Of a stretch of 64,000 nt of DNA, positions 56,448 to 64,000 are shown one piece after another. Below the pieces are notes generated by a model that was not told the DNA's origin, searched no databases, and saw nothing but the letters and a program-made list of their open reading frames with translations. Location of the stretch: NCBI GenBank assembly GCA_019636015.1, contig JAHBYJ010000001.1, forward strand, positions 1,798,001-1,862,000. Reading direction: 5' to 3'. Origin of the DNA: Parvibaculaceae bacterium (GTDB lineage Bacteria; Pseudomonadota; Alphaproteobacteria; Parvibaculales; Parvibaculaceae). The first letter of the stretch is position 1, and each line of letters begins with the position of its first letter. The translations under genes were made by a program, and so were the position numbers.

Positions 56448-57309
56448 GCGATCGCGCAAAGGGCGAGAGGATGATCTCGCGGAGTGCTCTTCGCGCAATC
56501 TTCCGATTGCTGTAGCAGCGATCGCTTGTATAGCTCTCGATCATTGCTCGCAGGCGTTTCATTTGATCTGACGTGAAATCCTGTTGCTTCGCCTCGTCGA
56601 GACAGAATTGCCTGAACAAGCGCCGTAGTTCGAGCATGTGCCTGAACGGCGGTCGTACGCGCGCCGGCCGATGCTGGATCGTTTGTGTCAGGGAAGCGGC
56701 GTTCGTGCCGGCCAGCGTTCCTCGGATGATCTGCGTGTAGATCGTCAGGTGATCGGACCCCCACCCGTGGGGATAGTGCGACCAGACGCGGTCGAAAGCA
56801 TTCTTGAGCTCTTCCCTCCGCCAGAGTGCGTAGAACCAGCTGGGCGGCGCTTCACGCAGCAGGAGCGCAATCCGCTCAAGTCTGTTGTCGGGAATTGGGC
56901 TGGGCCAAAGAGATTCGCCGTAGGCTCGGCCATCTTCATGAAGCGAGAGAACACGGGGTACTGCGAGACAAAGATTCGGGTTCGAGCGGAACAGGCCGTA
57001 CAGCTCCTCAATGAAATTCGGCGAAATATAGTCGTCATGCGCGAGCCAGAAGAAAAATTCCGTCTTCGCGGCATCAAGAACGTCGAGGAAGTTATTTGTT
57101 GGTCCCCGGTTTTCAATCTGACGGAAGTAGATGAACCGCTTGTCGGCGCGGCAGAAGGACTCTGCGATTTCCCGCGTGCCGTCGGTCGATGCGTTGTCAT
57201 AGATCAACGCAACGAAGTCCTCCTCTGTCTGGCGTTGGACGGATAGCAGGCAGCGCTGAAGATACGCTTCGCCGTTATAGACGGGTATACCGACAGTTAC
57301 TTCAGACAT
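56440..57309 (-). CDS. Family 2 glycosyltransferase
   Basis: 289 residues, GT-A fold: VTVGIPVYNGEAYLQRCLLSVQRQTEEDFVALIYDNASTDGTREIAE at the N-terminus and the metal-binding DDY motif (FWLAHDDYISPNF). It is the only clear glycosyltransferase in the island, so it may attach the special sugar. No membrane helix. Coding strand and position put it after the DegT gene in a minus-strand operon. Confidence 0.9.
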   Translation of the reverse strand: MSEVTVGIPVYNGEAYLQRCLLSVQRQTEEDFVALIYDNASTDGTREIAESFCRADKRFIYFRQIENRGPTNNFLDVLDAAKTEFFFWLAHDDYISPNFIEELYGLFRSNPNLCLAVPRVLSLHEDGRAYGESLWPSPIPDNRLERIALLLREAPPSWFYALWRREELKNAFDRVWSHYPHGWGSDHLTIYTQIIRGTLAGTNAASLTQTIQHRPARVRPPFRHMLELRRLFRQFCLDEAKQQDFTSDQMKRLRAMIESYTSDRCYSNRKIARRALREIILSPFARSPS

Positions 57310-57323
57310 GGAGAGAGCCCAGA

Positions 57324-58460
57324 CTAAGCCTTCAATATCTGCTTGAGCGCATCGGCAACGCGCTGAACGAGCTCCGGCGTCATGTGATATCCGGATGGCA
57401 GGTTGACGCCCGACCCGGCGATGAATTCGCCGGCCGGTTGATCCGGCATATGGGCCGACGATTCCAGCCGGTCGGCAAAGGCGGGAAGGCTTGAAAGCGG
57501 CGAGAAGAAGGGCCGCGTGTCGATCTTCCGTTCACGGAATCCATCCATCAGCGCGAATTTGTCCAGTCCGAACGAGGGAGCGGGGATGACCGTCACCATC
57601 CAGTAGGAATTGAGCGTACCTTGAGGCTCGGCATTGAGCGTTATGCCGTCGAGGCCGTTCAGCGCCTCCCTGTACCAGTTGAATATCTCCCGCTTCCTGG
57701 CGATCAGTTCCTCCACGCGTTCGATCTGCGCCAGGCCGAAAGCCGCCTGAAGCGCGCTCATCTTGTATTTGAAGCCAACCTCCGTATTGAGGAAGAGCTT
57801 GTCTCCCGGCGGGCGTCCATGGTCGCGCAGCGTCATCACGCGCTGGTGCAGATGGTCGTCATTCGTGACTAACATGCCGCCTTCGCCCGTCGTCAGCGTC
57901 TTGGAGCCGTGAAATGAAAAGACGCCGGTGTCGCCAAGCGCGCCCGCCTTCCTCCCTCCATATTCCGACCCGAGCGCTTCCGCCGCGTCTTCGATCAGAA
58001 GCAGACCATGACGGTCGGCGATCCGGCGCAGTTCGGACCAGTCCGCCATTGAGCCATAAAGGTCGACGCCGATGATGGCTTTCGTCCGCGCCGTAATGGC
58101 GGCTTCGACCGATTTGGGGTCGATGCACCACGTATCAGCCTTGATGTCGGCGAAGATGGGCGTCGCGCCCACATAGACAACCGGCGCTACCGACGCGATC
58201 CAGGTCACGTCCGGGACGATCACTTCATCACCCGGCCCGATGCCGGCAGCGGCAAGCGAAAGATGAATGGCGGCCGTGCAATGGGGCAGGGAGACGGCAT
58301 GCTTCACGCCGACATAGGAGGCGAAAGCCTCCTCGAACCGGCGGTTGTATTCGTAGTGATTGCTGAACCAGGCATTGCGGGCCGCGTCGGCAACATATTC
58401 GACTTCCCGTTCCGTTACCCATGGTCCGGCGACGGGAATCACGTCCTGAAACTGGCTCAA
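57324..58460 (-). CDS. DegT/DnrJ/EryC1 sugar aminotransferase
   Basis: 378 residues, PLP enzyme. Lys187 in FSFHGSKTLTTGEGG is the internal aldimine lysine, so this is a transaminase and not the RfbH-type dehydrase, where a histidine replaces the lysine. ViPVAGPWVTEREVEYV and VPDVTWIASVAPVVYVGATPIF support the family. It would aminate a 4-keto-6-deoxy sugar (perosamine- or quinovosamine-type). 14 bases before the GT2 gene. Confidence 0.92.
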   Translation of the reverse strand: MSQFQDVIPVAGPWVTEREVEYVADAARNAWFSNHYEYNRRFEEAFASYVGVKHAVSLPHCTAAIHLSLAAAGIGPGDEVIVPDVTWIASVAPVVYVGATPIFADIKADTWCIDPKSVEAAITARTKAIIGVDLYGSMADWSELRRIADRHGLLLIEDAAEALGSEYGGRKAGALGDTGVFSFHGSKTLTTGEGGMLVTNDDHLHQRVMTLRDHGRPPGDKLFLNTEVGFKYKMSALQAAFGLAQIERVEELIARKREIFNWYREALNGLDGITLNAEPQGTLNSYWMVTVIPAPSFGLDKFALMDGFRERKIDTRPFFSPLSSLPAFADRLESSAHMPDQPAGEFIAGSGVNLPSGYHMTPELVQRVADALKQILKA

Positions 58461-58486
58461 CTCGAAATCTCCGGTGTAGACCGGCG

Positions 58487-59251
58487 CTATTCTAGCCCAA
58501 TGAGCGAAAAGTCGATATCGGGATAAAAGTTTCTATATTCGCGGATGGCCTGCTTCTGGTCCTCGGAAAGGCACGATCCCCTGCCGGGACGCCCGACGTT
58601 TTTCCGTTCGGCGGCGGGGTTTGGTGCCTGTACCGCCGCCTTTATGGCGTCGGGGCATGCTGCATAGCCGGCCCGGTCGAGAATGCAGGCAACGGCCTCC
58701 GCCGGATCCCGGATAACGTCCTCGTACCGAAGCCAGAGTGCTTCGTCGCATCGCGTCCAGGAAACGTAAAAATTGATGTACCAGGGGATCACCATCTGCA
58801 CGATCATGTGATCGAGCTCGCGGTCATCCATCTCCAGATGACCTTCGAGGACATAAGCCATCGGCCCACGGATGGATTCATGCCGCCAATGATCGCGAAT
58901 GCTGACGACGCAATCGAAAATATTGCGTACCAGAACGATAGGTGTCAGCTGAAAAGCCTCGATGGCCTCAGCCGTTCTTGAGTGGTAACGGACATGCTGC
59001 TGGGAAACGTAATTGTACTTGCTCTTGCGGAGCGCGACACGAAAATTGATTTCCTGCTCCGCACGCGCGGAGCCGCTCACCAGCGACGTTCGCCGGAAAC
59101 CCGGCAGCCGGCCGATCGAATTCGACAGATAAGTCGATCCGCTTTTCGGCATGCAGGCGAGAAGAATATGCGTTCGAGGGGCCGTCTTCATGACGATGTT
59201 GTGAGCGGCAACGTCGAAGACGCCTCTGAGGGCCCGTCCGAATGTCGTCAT
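58487..59251 (-). CDS. Sulfotransferase family protein
   Basis: 254 residues. The PAPS 5'-phosphosulfate loop PKSGSTYLSN (35-44) and the 3'-phosphate site LVRNIFDCVVSIRDH (about 107-122) are both present, so it is probably an active sulfotransferase, cytosolic or with its N-terminus at the membrane. Substrate could be the glycan of this island. ATG 59251 has AGGA five bases upstream; the frame is open to 59335 but the extra residues are not family-like. First gene of the minus-strand sulfotransferase-DegT-GT2 set. Confidence 0.84.
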   Translation of the reverse strand: MTTFGRALRGVFDVAAHNIVMKTAPRTHILLACMPKSGSTYLSNSIGRLPGFRRTSLVSGSARAEQEINFRVALRKSKYNYVSQQHVRYHSRTAEAIEAFQLTPIVLVRNIFDCVVSIRDHWRHESIRGPMAYVLEGHLEMDDRELDHMIVQMVIPWYINFYVSWTRCDEALWLRYEDVIRDPAEAVACILDRAGYAACPDAIKAAVQAPNPAAERKNVGRPGRGSCLSEDQKQAIREYRNFYPDIDFSLIGLE

Positions 59252-59350
59252 GTTTATCCTACGGGTTGTTTCAACACGTATGACACGCATGCGACCGAGA
59301 AATCCGTCGGCCTGCGCCCGTTCCTGTTTAAGCATTTTTCCGTGTGGGGA

Positions 59351-59390
59351 AAGAAAAAATACATCCCGGAAGGAATCTTCCGGGATGTAT
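59351..59390 (-). terminator. Strong rho-independent terminator after adh
   Basis: A perfect 14-bp stem ATACATCCCGGAAG (59359-59372) against CTTCCGGGATGTAT (59377-59390) with loop GAAT; on the minus strand it is followed by TTTTTTCTTT. It separates the glycan island from adh. Confidence 0.92.
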
Positions 59391-59429
59391 AGGCAGATCT
59401 GAACTGAAAACGGCAGGATATCTGCCGAA

Positions 59430-60479
59430 TCACGGCCTCAGCACGACACGTCCCATAACGGTGCCATGCCGCAGATCGTCGAGGGATTGTGAACCCTGGC
59501 CGAGCGGGCGTTCGCTGACGGGAATCGGGTCGATCTTGCCCGCTTTCACCAGCTCCATCATCTCCTTCGTCTCCTCGAGCGATCCCACATAGGAGCCGCC
59601 GATCGAGATGGCGCGCATCGGGAAAAGCGGGATCGGCATGGAGAAGCCGCCGCCGAAAAGTCCGACCACGATCACCTGGCCCCCTTTGCGCACGATGCTG
59701 GTCGCAAATTTGAGCGATGCCTCCGAGCCGACGAAGTCAACCGCGGCCGGTACGCCGCCATCCGTATCGGCGAGCACCTTCTTGATCGCCTCCGGATCTT
59801 TCGGGTTGTAGACCTCATGCGCACCCGCGCCGCGCGCCGACTGCAGCTTGTTGTCGTCCACATCCGCGCCGAGAGGCGCCGAGGGGAAAAGGGCCTTGGC
59901 GAACTGCAGGCCCATCATGCCCACGCCGCCAAGCCCCACCACCATCACCCGTTCTTCCGGGCTGATGTCGCCTAGCTTCTTCATCGCGCTGTAGGCGGTG
60001 AGGCCTGAGCACATATAGGTGGCGGCAAGACCCTCCGGCACGCCCTTGTAGTCGAGCAGATAGCGCGGATGCGGCACGAGGACATGCGTCGCATAGCCGC
60101 CCGCGACCTGAATGCCGAGATTGCGCGGCTTGTTGCAGAGGTGTTCGTCGCCGCGCTTGCAGGTCGGGCATTCGCCGCAGCCGATCCAGGGATAGGCGAC
60201 GAAGCGCTGACCGACGTTGACGTCCTTCGCCTCCGGGCCCACGGCCACCACCTCGCCCTCGATCTCGTGGCCGAGCGTGAAAGGAAGCTTCCGTCCGGCG
60301 CGCACATCGAGCTTGTTGCCGCCGCCCATGTCGAAATGGCCGTCATGGATATGCACGTCCGAGTGGCACACGCCGCAATGTGTCACCTTCAGCAGCACTT
60401 CCGAGCCTTGGGGCTTCGGCGTCTCGCTCTCGACGATCTGCAGCGGCTGACCGTATTCGACGATGGCTTCGGACTTCAT
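59430..60479 (-). CDS. Zinc-dependent alcohol dehydrogenase
   Basis: 349 residues, medium-chain dehydrogenase. Catalytic zinc ligands in HCGVCHSDVH and GHEIEGEV, structural zinc cysteines in CGECPTCKRGDEHLC, and nucleotide loop VVGLGGVGMMG followed by ADVDDNK, where the Asp favours NAD over NADP. Substrate unknown; relatives oxidise simple or aromatic alcohols. It lies alone between the island and rsmA. Confidence 0.93.
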   Translation of the reverse strand: MKSEAIVEYGQPLQIVESETPKPQGSEVLLKVTHCGVCHSDVHIHDGHFDMGGGNKLDVRAGRKLPFTLGHEIEGEVVAVGPEAKDVNVGQRFVAYPWIGCGECPTCKRGDEHLCNKPRNLGIQVAGGYATHVLVPHPRYLLDYKGVPEGLAATYMCSGLTAYSAMKKLGDISPEERVMVVGLGGVGMMGLQFAKALFPSAPLGADVDDNKLQSARGAGAHEVYNPKDPEAIKKVLADTDGGVPAAVDFVGSEASLKFATSIVRKGGQVIVVGLFGGGFSMPIPLFPMRAISIGGSYVGSLEETKEMMELVKAGKIDPIPVSERPLGQGSQSLDDLRHGTVMGRVVLRP

Positions 60480-60558
60480 GAAACTGCCTCCAGGCTCGAT
60501 TTTTTTGGTGTCATTTTATCGAATTTCGCACGGGCCGCGCCGCACCACAACCTCGGGG

Positions 60559-61413
60559 CTATGCTGCCCCTGCGGAAAAGTGCCGCGCAAGGGCGCAGAA
60601 TTGTTCGACGCTCAATTCTTCAGCCCGCTGAGTGGGATCGATCCCTGCCGCCTCGATCATCGGCGAAGGATCGCCACGCCCGAGCGACTTGAGCGCGGCG
60701 CGCAGCATTTTCCGGCGCTGTCCGAAGGCCGCGGCGACGACGCGCTCGAGCGCGCCGATCGGCGCATCGGCAAGCGGCTTCTCCCGGGGAATGAGTTCGA
60801 CGATGGATGAGGTCACCGATGGAGGTGGCGTGAAGGCGCGGCGGTCCACATCGAAGAGAATGCGAGGCTTCGTGCGCCATTGCGCCAGCACGCCAAGCCG
60901 CCCATAGGCCTTGCTGCCGGGCAGGGCGACGATGCGCTCCGCCACCTCGCGCTGGAACATGAGCGTGAGGCTCTCATACCAGGGCGGCCAAGGATCGGAT
61001 TGAAGCCAGCCGACGAGAAGCGGCGTCGCGATATTGTAGGGCAGGTTGGCGACGATGCGGGCAGGTGCCGTCACAAGGCTGCGCATATCCGTCTTCAGCG
61101 CGTCCGCTTCCACGATCTGAAGCCGGCCGGGATAGGCCGCCGAAATCTCCTCCAGCGCGGCGATGCAGCGCCGGTCGCGCTCGATGGCGATCACGCGCCG
61201 CGCCCCATTGTCGAGCAGCGCCCGGGTTAGTCCGCCGGGTCCTGGCCCGACTTCGAGTACGTCATGCCCCTCGAGAGGCCCTGCTGCCCGCGCGATCCGC
61301 CCGGTCAGGTTGAGGTCGAGAAGAAAGTTCTGCCCGAGCGATTTCTGCGCCGAAAGCCCGTGCTTGGCGATTACCTCGCGCAGCGGCGGCAGGTTGGCCC
61401 CGTCGTCGCTCAT
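60559..61413 (-). CDS. rsmA: 16S rRNA (adenine-1518/1519-N6) dimethyltransferase
   Basis: Adds four methyl groups to two adenines of helix 45. 284 residues: [22 protein letters not shown] motif [13 protein letters not shown], and the catalytic [15 protein letters not shown]. Start overlaps the pdxA stop (ATGA). surA-pdxA-rsmA is a common proteobacterial operon. Confidence 0.97.
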   Translation of the reverse strand: MSDDGANLPPLREVIAKHGLSAQKSLGQNFLLDLNLTGRIARAAGPLEGHDVLEVGPGPGGLTRALLDNGARRVIAIERDRRCIAALEEISAAYPGRLQIVEADALKTDMRSLVTAPARIVANLPYNIATPLLVGWLQSDPWPPWYESLTLMFQREVAERIVALPGSKAYGRLGVLAQWRTKPRILFDVDRRAFTPPPSVTSSIVELIPREKPLADAPIGALERVVAAAFGQRRKMLRAALKSLGRGDPSPMIEAAGIDPTQRAEELSVEQFCALARHFSAGAA

Positions 61414-62426
61414 GCGGCGGCCCGGGAGCGGGCGATATCGCGTGCCATGCCGATAGCGGCGATGAGGCTGCCCGGATGGGCAATGCCCTTTCCGGCGATG
61501 TCGAGCGCCGTGCCATGGTCCGGTGAGGTGCGGACGATGGGCAGGCCGAGCGTGGTATTCACGCCATTGTCGAAATCGATGGTCTTGAGCGGGATCAACG
61601 CCTGGTCGTGATACATGCAGAGTACGGCGTCATAGGTCTGCCGGGCGGCGGCATGGAACAATGTGTCGGCCGGTCGCGGACCGGTGAATTGTGCGGCGGG
61701 GCAGGCTGCCTTCAATCTCTCGACGGCAGGGCCGATAATCTCGATCTCCGCGCGTCCGAGCCGTCCTTCTTCTCCGGCGTGAGGGTTGAGCGCCGCCACC
61801 GCAATGCGAGGGCTCGTTATGCCGAAATCGCGCGTGAGAGCTGCGGCGAGGATCTCGCCCTGTTCGACGATCGCCTCCGCCGTCAGCGACGCCACGGCCT
61901 CGCGAAGCGGCAGATGCACGGTAATGGGCACGACCCGCAGCCCCGGGCAGGAAAGCATCATCAGCGGCGTCGCCCCGCCGCAGAGCGCCGCGAGATATTC
62001 GGTATGGCCTGGGACGCGGAAACCCGCGTCATAGAGCGCGCGCTTGTGGATCGGATTGGTGACGATGCCTGCCGTCTTTCCCTCAAGGGCGAGACTCGCC
62101 GCCAGGTCGATTGCCCGGATGACGGCCGTCGCGTTTGCAGGATCGAGCCGGCCGGGCTCTGCCCGCACGGCAAGCGGCACCGGGAGAACGGGCAGCGCGG
62201 TGGGGAAAAGCGCTGGCGCCTCTTCCGGCCCGCCAATTTCTCGGATGGCGGGGCCGAGCCCCATTTGCCGCGCTGTATCGCTGTAGAGGACAGGGTCGCC
62301 CACGGCGAAGAAGCAGGGCAGGGATGCATCCTCGGCCGCCGCCCACGCTTTCAGGGTGATTTCCGGGCCGATGCCAGCCGGCTCGCCCATAGTCAGCGCC
62401 AGGGGCAAGGCATCATGCGTCGCCAT
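61410..62426 (-). CDS. pdxA: 4-hydroxythreonine-4-phosphate dehydrogenase
   Basis: 338 residues; oxidises 4-phosphohydroxythreonine in vitamin B6 synthesis. N-terminal [15 protein letters not shown] and [12 protein letters not shown], and the metal-binding [42 protein letters not shown] are characteristic. Length normal. Translationally linked to rsmA and about 40 bases downstream of surA. Confidence 0.96.
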   Translation of the reverse strand: MATHDALPLALTMGEPAGIGPEITLKAWAAAEDASLPCFFAVGDPVLYSDTARQMGLGPAIREIGGPEEAPALFPTALPVLPVPLAVRAEPGRLDPANATAVIRAIDLAASLALEGKTAGIVTNPIHKRALYDAGFRVPGHTEYLAALCGGATPLMMLSCPGLRVVPITVHLPLREAVASLTAEAIVEQGEILAAALTRDFGITSPRIAVAALNPHAGEEGRLGRAEIEIIGPAVERLKAACPAAQFTGPRPADTLFHAAARQTYDAVLCMYHDQALIPLKTIDFDNGVNTTLGLPIVRTSPDHGTALDIAGKGIAHPGSLIAAIGMARDIARSRAAA

Positions 62427-62467
62427 ATTCTACACCGCCTCTCCGGCGCCGGCCGGCGGCGCGCTTC

Positions 62468-63835
62468 CTAGCGATAGACGACGACCGCGTCACGGCGCAG
62501 ATCGCGCAGATGCCGGCGGCCCATCATCGAGAGCTGCTGCTCGAAAAGCGAATTGTCGATCTGTTCGCGGGTCGGCATCTCGCCTTCCGCCGCGCGATGT
62601 CCGCAGACGACGATCATTTCGACGCCTTGTTCGGAGCGGATGGGCTCTGTCGCCTTGCCCACTGCCACACCGGCAAGGGCCTGGCGCAGCCGCGGCTCGA
62701 GCTGCCCGGCAATCACCTGCTGGCGAGGCCCAGCCACGCCGCTCACATACTTCTTGATCTGTTGCTGCGCCTGATCGCAGGACGAAATGCTGTCGCGGAA
62801 CTCGGTGACTTCCCGCGCCCGGCGGTTGACGGCCTGCGTGTCGGCATCCGGCGCGAGCGGGAGTACGACCTGCATGAGCTCATACTGATCGCGCATAGGA
62901 TCGGCGCCGGTGCCAGTCTGCATGGCTTTGAGCGCGATGATGTAGAATCCGCTCAGCGTACGGATCGGGTCGGACACCATGTCGGGCTGCATCTGCGTCA
63001 CCACCTCGGCAACGCCATCCGGCAATTGGCTCGCATGCACCCAACCGATATCGCCGCCATTGGCCGCCGAGGCCGACTGGCTGAACTGGCGCGCGACGGC
63101 CTCGAAAGGTGCCCCCTGCCGGATCTGTTCGACAAGACGCTGCGTGCCGGCCGCGATTTCGTCGGCATGGCCGGGATTGTCGAAGGAAATGAAAATCTCT
63201 GAAACGAGATAGCGGGGCTCGCCGGATTCTTCCTGAAGCCGGCGCATCACCTCGTTGACCTCATTCTCACCGACCGTCACGAACGGGCCGAACTGCTGCT
63301 GCACCACTCTGTTCCATGCGAGGTCAATACGGACCTGCTGTTCGAGCGTCTGCCTCGACACGCCGCCCGTCTTCAGGAAATCGGTGATCTGCTCCGGCGT
63401 CATGTTCGACCGGCGGGCGATACGCTGGAACGCCTCGTCCACTTCTTCCTGCGAAACCTGAATGTTCAGCCGCTGCGCTTCCTGGGCCTTCAGATATTCG
63501 TCGACAAGCGAGCGAAGGACCTGACCGCGGATGCGCGAGATGTTTTCGGGCGTATTCGGAATGCCGGAACTCAGCAGCACGAGCTTCACGCGCTGGTCGA
63601 GATCGTAGGACGAGATCACCCGGTCGTTGACCACCGCAGCGATACCCTGCGTGTCGGAGGTCATGGTCACCGTCGGTGTGGCCGCTGGCGCCTGAGCGCT
63701 CGCCACCTGGAACGAGAGCGCCGCCAGCCCCGTCGCGATGGCGACGGGCTTCACCAGACGGAAAATCCAGCGGGCGCGCTTCGGAACGGAAACTGCGAAC
63801 TTGGCGAGGTTTGCGAACATGATTTCAGGGGTCAT
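62468..63835 (-). CDS. surA: Periplasmic peptidyl-prolyl isomerase/chaperone SurA
   Basis: 455 residues. A signal sequence with a long basic n-region (ARWIFRLVKPVAIATGLAALSFQVASAQA), an N-terminal chaperone domain (AAVVNDRVISSYDLDQRVKLVLLSSG), and one clear parvulin-type PPIase domain (YLVSEIFISFDNPG ... QFSQSASAANGGDIGWVHASQLPDGV). SurA escorts outer-membrane proteins to BamA, so it works with bamB in this window. ATG 63835 is chosen because the frame is open to the window edge but upstream codons look unrelated; ATG 63820 is possible. lptD would be expected upstream beyond the edge. Confidence 0.9.
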   Translation of the reverse strand: MTPEIMFANLAKFAVSVPKRARWIFRLVKPVAIATGLAALSFQVASAQAPAATPTVTMTSDTQGIAAVVNDRVISSYDLDQRVKLVLLSSGIPNTPENISRIRGQVLRSLVDEYLKAQEAQRLNIQVSQEEVDEAFQRIARRSNMTPEQITDFLKTGGVSRQTLEQQVRIDLAWNRVVQQQFGPFVTVGENEVNEVMRRLQEESGEPRYLVSEIFISFDNPGHADEIAAGTQRLVEQIRQGAPFEAVARQFSQSASAANGGDIGWVHASQLPDGVAEVVTQMQPDMVSDPIRTLSGFYIIALKAMQTGTGADPMRDQYELMQVVLPLAPDADTQAVNRRAREVTEFRDSISSCDQAQQQIKKYVSGVAGPRQQVIAGQLEPRLRQALAGVAVGKATEPIRSEQGVEMIVVCGHRAAEGEMPTREQIDNSLFEQQLSMMGRRHLRDLRRDAVVVYR

Positions 63836-64000
63836 CGCGTCTTTCTTGTCAGGGCGAAGAGCCCTCCGCTTGCCGGTGCCATCGCGCCGACAGAATACTT
63901 GAAACATGAGGCCAATCAACCAGCGAAAACAGCGAAAATCCGCTCTTTTCGGTAGGTTAGCGTGCATTGCCACAGGGGGATCAGTTCGAATCGAGAGACC

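Noticed and set aside
63836..64000. 3' end of lptD
   Set aside because: Expected by gene order, but none of the short minus-strand frames can be confirmed as the LptD C-terminus.

Overview
The window is GC-rich bacterial chromosome from an alphaproteobacterium. The main evidence is a long run of housekeeping genes in an order typical of that class: purF-cvpA-radA, alr, dnaB, then rplI-rpsR-rpsF facing fabD-fabG-acpP-fabF-mltG-yicC-gmk, and finally rsmA-pdxA-surA on the other strand. Gene density is high, many neighbours share ATGA, GTGA or TAATG junctions, and GTG/TTG starts are common. A Rhizobiales-type genome such as Parvibaculum would fit, but the genus is only a guess. I saw no rRNA, tRNA, CRISPR array, integrase or insertion sequence.

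Region 1 (1-11 kb) holds metabolism and small regulators. It has the 3' end of an RsmB-type rRNA methyltransferase, a secreted TPR protein, guaA, an SDR, ilvD, a lipid-binding (SRPBCC) protein with a VOC protein, two small membrane proteins, an ArsR-ArsC fusion with its own operator and promoter, asd, and a MarR regulator. Region 2 (11-17 kb) is accessory. A cytochrome P450 is coupled to a SnoaL-like protein. A TPR protein follows, and then four tandem, related multi-pass membrane proteins of a family I do not recognise. The third of these is broken by a one-base frameshift in an A tract.

Region 3 (17-48 kb) is largely core: panB, a YfgM-like protein with bamB and der (outer-membrane assembly and ribosome biogenesis), a large hybrid histidine kinase, a methyltransferase, an HPP-CBS membrane protein, an SDR, purF-cvpA-radA, an MlaF/MlaE lipid ABC transporter, alr, a 7TM histidine kinase, dnaB, DoxX, a cyclopropane fatty acid synthase, the small ribosomal operon, and the type II fatty acid cluster running into mltG-yicC-gmk.

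Region 4 (48.3-59.3 kb) is a sugar-nucleotide and glycan-modification island lying between gmk and the adh-rsmA-pdxA-surA block. It begins with four translationally coupled genes that should make CDP-4-keto-6-deoxyglucose and then epimerise and C-methylate it. It continues with a formyltransferase, a CmcI-like protein, a WbqC protein, a PhyH-type oxygenase, a second zinc-finger methyltransferase, a GT2 glycosyltransferase, a DegT aminotransferase and a sulfotransferase. Together these predict an unusual branched, formamido and perhaps sulfated surface sugar. There is no polymerase or flippase, so the product may decorate a glycan or lipid made elsewhere. This island and the membrane-protein array are the best candidates for undescribed biology. 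Region 5 (59.4-64 kb) is a zinc alcohol dehydrogenase with a strong terminator, then rsmA, pdxA and surA.
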